Positions 59,876 to 64,000 of a stretch of DNA of 64,000 bases are shown here, piece after piece. The DNA is from Pagrus major (lineage: Eukaryota; Chordata; Actinopteri; Spariformes; Sparidae). The notes below the pieces were generated by a model. It was not told the DNA's origin and made no database searches. It saw nothing but the letters and a program-made list of their open reading frames with translations. Where the stretch lies: positions 11,965,446 to 12,029,445 of the forward strand of contig NC_133234.1 of NCBI RefSeq assembly GCF_040436345.1, read 5' to 3'. Made by a program: the position numbers and the translations under genes. Numbering within the stretch: the stretch's first letter is position 1; each line of letters begins with the position of its first letter.

Positions 59876-61440
59876 AGTTTATTTATCATTGACACACACT
59901 CATCTAAAAACAAGAGAAGAGGTGAAAAGTGGAACTAAGTATTTTGTCATGGTTGTCATAAAAACTGTCTATTCAAATCTGATTTGGCAATAATCGGCCT
60001 ATATGGAAATAAACATGTTTGTAAACACTCATTAATTGAATGACTGAGTGATTCTTATGTGTCCTGGATCATAGAAGCCCTGCTCATATGGGCCAGTCAC
60101 AGCTAATACATAGCACTTATTTCATTTACAGTGGGGTGACTGAGTGTAAAAATAATGATCAGTTGTTTGTTTTTTATTGTTATGGCTGTACTGCAGCGCA
60201 CTGGGAATAAATACTAGACATATTGATATGATATTGGCATGGAGGTATTGGAGATGATTATTTGGTGAGCAGTGTCACAATCGTAGCCCATTTATCCCAT
60301 GGGTGTTTTCTAAAAACACTTTCACACAGTTCACAGGATACTGATGTAAACAACCATTAAATCTGAAGGTCAGCACTAACATCATTGCATTGTTTCACTG
60401 TATGTGCTGTACATAGTCTACACAGTGTGTGGCCACATAGTTTAGAAATGTACATGGAAAAACAGCCCTTGTTTGTCTTTGAGATGCTTTACCTGGGTAC
60501 TGGTAAATAATATATACACTTTTATTAATGAGCTTTTATATCTCATCAAATCACTGACTAGATAGTACCTTGTGTGATAATTAAAAAGGCATTAAGCTAA
60601 AATTAAAAAATCCTCCAAATTTACCATAAACACAGTCTTTCACTGATGTTATCACACTTGTCTCTTTCAATGGCAAATGAGAAAGTAAGAGACAAATGCC
60701 TTGTCCGTCCTCAAGTCTCTCCATACAATGTTTACTCTGTTCCACCCTTAAATTGCAAATGTCTAAGTCAGCTGGTTACCAACTAACTCATAGGTCTGTC
60801 TTTATTTATGGCATATCACACAAGCTTAAGCACTTTTAAAGCTTTACCATGTTCTTTGAAGCCTAATATGATAGCTGTATAATCCTGCAGGATTTCAAGA
60901 GATCAGAGAAACTGTGATATTCACAGCTGCATAATGCCATTCAGGATTCACACAGCCAAGTGAAGCTGCAATATTTAACATCTTTGCACACTCCATCTTA
61001 TTTACATCTCGCCTGGAAGCTGCACCTGCAAAGTCAGCAAATAATTTCCGAAAGAGTCAAAGTGTGCATCATCACTCAAGGTACTTATTTTAGTCCAAAG
61101 TACAGCAGGTGACAGCTGCTCCTTACACACAGGAGAAAATACTGGAGATGTAATTCTTATTTTGTGAACAACTTTTCATTAGTACAGTTAATACAACCTT
61201 AATTTGTTTCATTGTATACATAACACAACTTGCAGTACACATAGTTTGCAAGTAAGAGACAAACCATATACAGTATGTATACCTTACAAATTTGGCATCT
61301 ATGCAGATGCAGATGTATATGTGTACATACGTGCGCATGACCTAAATCCATATATTTATATACATCTTTTCACACATACTCACACCTGCACACACATAAA
61401 CATCTAAGATGTACATTTTTCATAGATGTACAATAACAAG
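59876..61440. other. gene-free AT-rich stretch upstream of TOP2A
   Basis: No coding exon is recognisable. A minus-strand AATAAA at about 59879-59884 with an AT-rich run upstream of it would suit the 3' end of a gene transcribed leftwards, but no coding sequence for such a gene was found in the window. The rest is AT-rich with scattered TATA and CA-rich words. Confidence 0.35.
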
Positions 61441-61521
61441 GAAACACTATGGGCTCCAAATGCATGATCTTTTGATTCACCAGACAGTCAGCAGTTCACA
61501 ATATACATATATTCATATCAG

Positions 61522-61750
61522 TTAAAGGTGCAATATGTAAGCGCTGGCATCCTGTCGAATTCATACTCAAAAAGAAATAGGGGGCAGCATGTAACCAGAA
61601 CCGCTGGCTGCTGGGAGCTGGCATTACCGGGGCTGTGCTGGTGTTTTCACCGCTAACACAGGAGCTTTGGACCGGTATGGGCTTTGGCCCAGCTGGTTAG
61701 CATGCTAACTTCAGTAGATATTGCTGCAACACGTTATATTGCACCTTTAA
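61522..61750. mobile_element. short inverted-repeat element, family 2, copy C
   Basis: It starts TTAAAGGTGCAATATGTAAG and ends TATATTGCACCTTTAA, an inverted pair. It also has GAATTCATACTCAAAAAG, GGGGGCAGCATGTAACCAGA and CTGGTTAGCATGCTAACTTC, shared with copies at 21971 and 35449. At about 230 bp it is the shortest of the three copies. Confidence 0.78.
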
Positions 61751-61759
61751 GTCATGACT

Positions 61760-63420
61760 AAAAGTACACTTTAGACTGCTTTAGACAAACAAGTATTCAC
61801 CACAACAAGCTCTCCACTGCTGTGATCCGGATCAGTTGGCCTGCAGTCTAATCGAAGCGGGTGAGAGATTGTGTCCTGGTTGTGTCTATATTGTGTCTTT
61901 CCCTCTACACACTACCCAGCCCACTAGGCCATCCCTAATTGGAAGGAAGTAGAGAATGAAGCACGCCCATTCTCTCCATGTTGCCCTAATGATAATGCCA
62001 TTGTTTATGTTGGTCGCTTCTGGTACAAACCATTACTGTCTTTTTCAATGTACAAATATACAAAAACGACTTGCAAGAAAATGTTCTGTAATGTTTTCTG
62101 GAATTGCAGCCTTCCATTTACCCCAAAGTGTTCAGCATTCAATTTTGCTTCATTTATCAATACTCTCTCCCACCCCACCCTGCCTTCCTCCCTCTCCCCC
62201 TCATTTCCTCCGATCGCTCTGTCACACACGCTTACACACTGTACATGATAGCTGCCTAAAAGCTATTTAGTGGTTAATGGGTTTATCTCCCTAAAAGTGT
62301 GCTGTTGTAGTTTCATCATAGCACTCAGCTGATGTGTTTTAGCTGCTACAGTATATCACTGTGCAGAGCTTCACTTTGTGTCTTGCAGCTGTGTTCAGCT
62401 AATGTAAAGATATTCAGAAGTCTAGGATTTTATTCAGCACTAAGCAAAGCTTTTACAGTTTTGGTCTGGTGGTTATCAGTCAATGGAAATGCAGTAACCT
62501 GATTTATCTAACCGTTCTTCCATTCTTATCTGTCTTCCTCTGCTATGCTGCCCACTCATCTGACCTTGGCATGATAATAATAGGGCTGAGGAGTTTGAGC
62601 TGTGGTCCAGCAGATGTAGTGGAGTGTATGTACACAAATACACCCACACCTGCACCCATGTATAAAGGTGCAAATGCACATTACAGTTTGGTTTTGCACT
62701 CGGTATCTTCAGCCAGAAAGAATGATTGATTTCTTTTAAGAAATATAAAAGAATGTTCCAACTGCCCTCATCCAGGCTTTTTTTTTTGTACACGTACAAC
62801 AACACAAGGAGCTGGATGCTACCTTCAAAATAGCATATTTTTGATTCCTCTGTACCTGACAGAGAGACAATTTAGAGTCAAAATGTGCTGCAGAGCAGTG
62901 TTGAGAGTTTTGTGAGATGGGATTTACTGTTACCTTCAAAATGTATTTTATCACCTCATCAAAACTATAATTAGAGGGGATTAGCCGTACCGTGTATTCA
63001 AACTTTTCTTTCTTTTTACTTTTGCAGAAATAAGCCTCACGAATACCACCCAGATCTGCAGCTACTCAGGAATATGAAGCTGTCTCATGTTTGTTTGAAG
63101 GCCTTAAGCTTTAGGAGTGCAGTCTCATCCAGAGGAGGTGTTTATTCAATCTCTTCTTGAAGGCATGAACATGATTTGATGTGATGTCTCTGACGACTGC
63201 AGGGGGTAGGCTGTTTCATGTTGTTACAGCAGAGTGGAGAAAGCTCAGAATTAAGGCAATAGGTGTTAGCTATGGGGAGAAACAAGGCATGGCCTGGTGG
63301 TAACCTCCTGGTGGTTCAACCTGGGGCATTAGCTGAGGTTAGCAGTGCAGTCAGGACTCCTGGACAGTTGGGCGTTTGTATTGAAAAAAACAGTTCATCT
63401 GCAAACATAAATTTCAGATT
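61760..63420. other. gene-free stretch, right part
   Basis: No supportable exon. It is mostly unique-looking, with a pyrimidine-rich patch at 62160-62220. Frames of about 60-110 codons show no similarity to known proteins. IGFBP4, the next gene beyond TOP2A in human, has no recognisable exon here. Confidence 0.45.
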
Positions 63421-63424
63421 TCTT

Positions 63425-63640
63425 TTTGAAAGAAATAGTTTGCGTTTTTGGGAAAGCTGGGCATGCTGTTACCACCTGCTTTAAGTCTGTTTGCTAAGCT
63501 AGGCTAACTGTCTCCTGCCTGTACTGTAGTTTAATAATTAAAAAGCAGACATGAGAGTCATACCTATCTGTTTTGAACTCTCTGTCAGAAAGCAAATCAC
63601 CAAAAATGTCCCAAAATGTTGAACTATTCCTTTTAATGGC
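63425..63640. mobile_element. arm of the TIR fish element, right-hand copy
   Basis: It contains TTTGGGAAAGCTGGGCATGC, AAGTCTGTTTGCTAAGCTAG and GCAGACATGAGAGTCATACC, and ends near AATGTTGAACTATTCCTTTT. This is the style of the arms at 11400-12510. No partner arm was found in the remaining 360 bp of the window. Confidence 0.5.
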
Positions 63641-64000
63641 AAAATGGGAAGCCTTACATACATGAAAATCTGACAAAATAAGAAGTCTGGCAAATGTTTT
63701 GTGGATGTAGGAAACCTTCCATTGCCTTCTGATAAGTTTCTCTGTAGTAATTTTAAAAATGTGTCTCCACAGTATAAAATCCTCTTGTAATTTAAGAGAA
63801 TGCAGCTTCACACCTGTTTGCAACTATCCCATTACTATTCTAACCTCGTAACACACTCACACACAGACTTCCTCTTATCTAGTACTAGTGGGCAGTTTGA
63901 AACAGGGAATACTAAGTACGTAGCATCCAAAAATAGTCACCCATCTGAAGTTGCTGAGAGATGTTAGCAAAGTAGATGGACACCCGCCCTCTCAGTACCA

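Noticed and set aside
59876..64000. IGFBP4 or another coding gene upstream of TOP2A
   Set aside because: No cysteine-rich IGFBP-type exon or other conserved domain is visible on either strand in the right-hand 4 kb.

Overview
The window looks like teleost fish nuclear DNA, probably from a spiny-rayed (percomorph-type) fish. Reasons: split genes with short GT-AG introns (often 80-300 bp), vertebrate proteins, long (CA)n/(GA)n microsatellites, and many degenerate copies of the small inverted-repeat elements usual in fish genomes. Species and chromosome cannot be read from the sequence.

Only two protein-coding genes can be supported, both on the minus strand and in tandem. The first is an intact single-coding-exon connexin at 44181-45050. 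It is most like the vertebrate delta connexin GJD3 (Cx31.9). The second is a complete 35-coding-exon DNA topoisomerase II alpha gene (TOP2A) from the ATG at 59503 to the stop at 47124. All 35 coding exons were joined by splice signals and frame. They give one uninterrupted frame of 1582 residues with every catalytic motif of the family, offset by four residues from human numbering. In the human genome GJD3 and TOP2A are also direct neighbours in the same relative orientation, so this is a conserved vertebrate block. The two genes have unrelated jobs: one makes gap junctions, the other untangles replicated chromosomes.

Layout: 1-44180 is a gene-poor region. It has one CpG-rich, promoter-like island (about 1680-2480), many interspersed elements, several tandem repeats, and some non-repetitive stretches that could be conserved enhancers. 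44181-45050 is the connexin, followed by about 1.6 kb of spacer. 46690-47123 is the probable TOP2A 3' UTR and 47124-59503 the TOP2A coding exons. About 59650-59830 is the TOP2A promoter, with four inverted CCAAT boxes plus E2F- and CHR-like elements. 59831-64000 holds no recognisable gene. The expected human neighbours RARA (left) and IGFBP4 (right) were not found.

I see no CRISPR array, operon, viral genome, tRNA or rRNA, and nothing that amounts to an undescribed molecular system. The most useful leads are the 414-bp near-identical duplication in the left arm, the nested inverted-repeat elements, the candidate enhancer blocks, the second PCNA-box-like motif in the TOP2A tail, and the PDZ-ligand-like end of the connexin.
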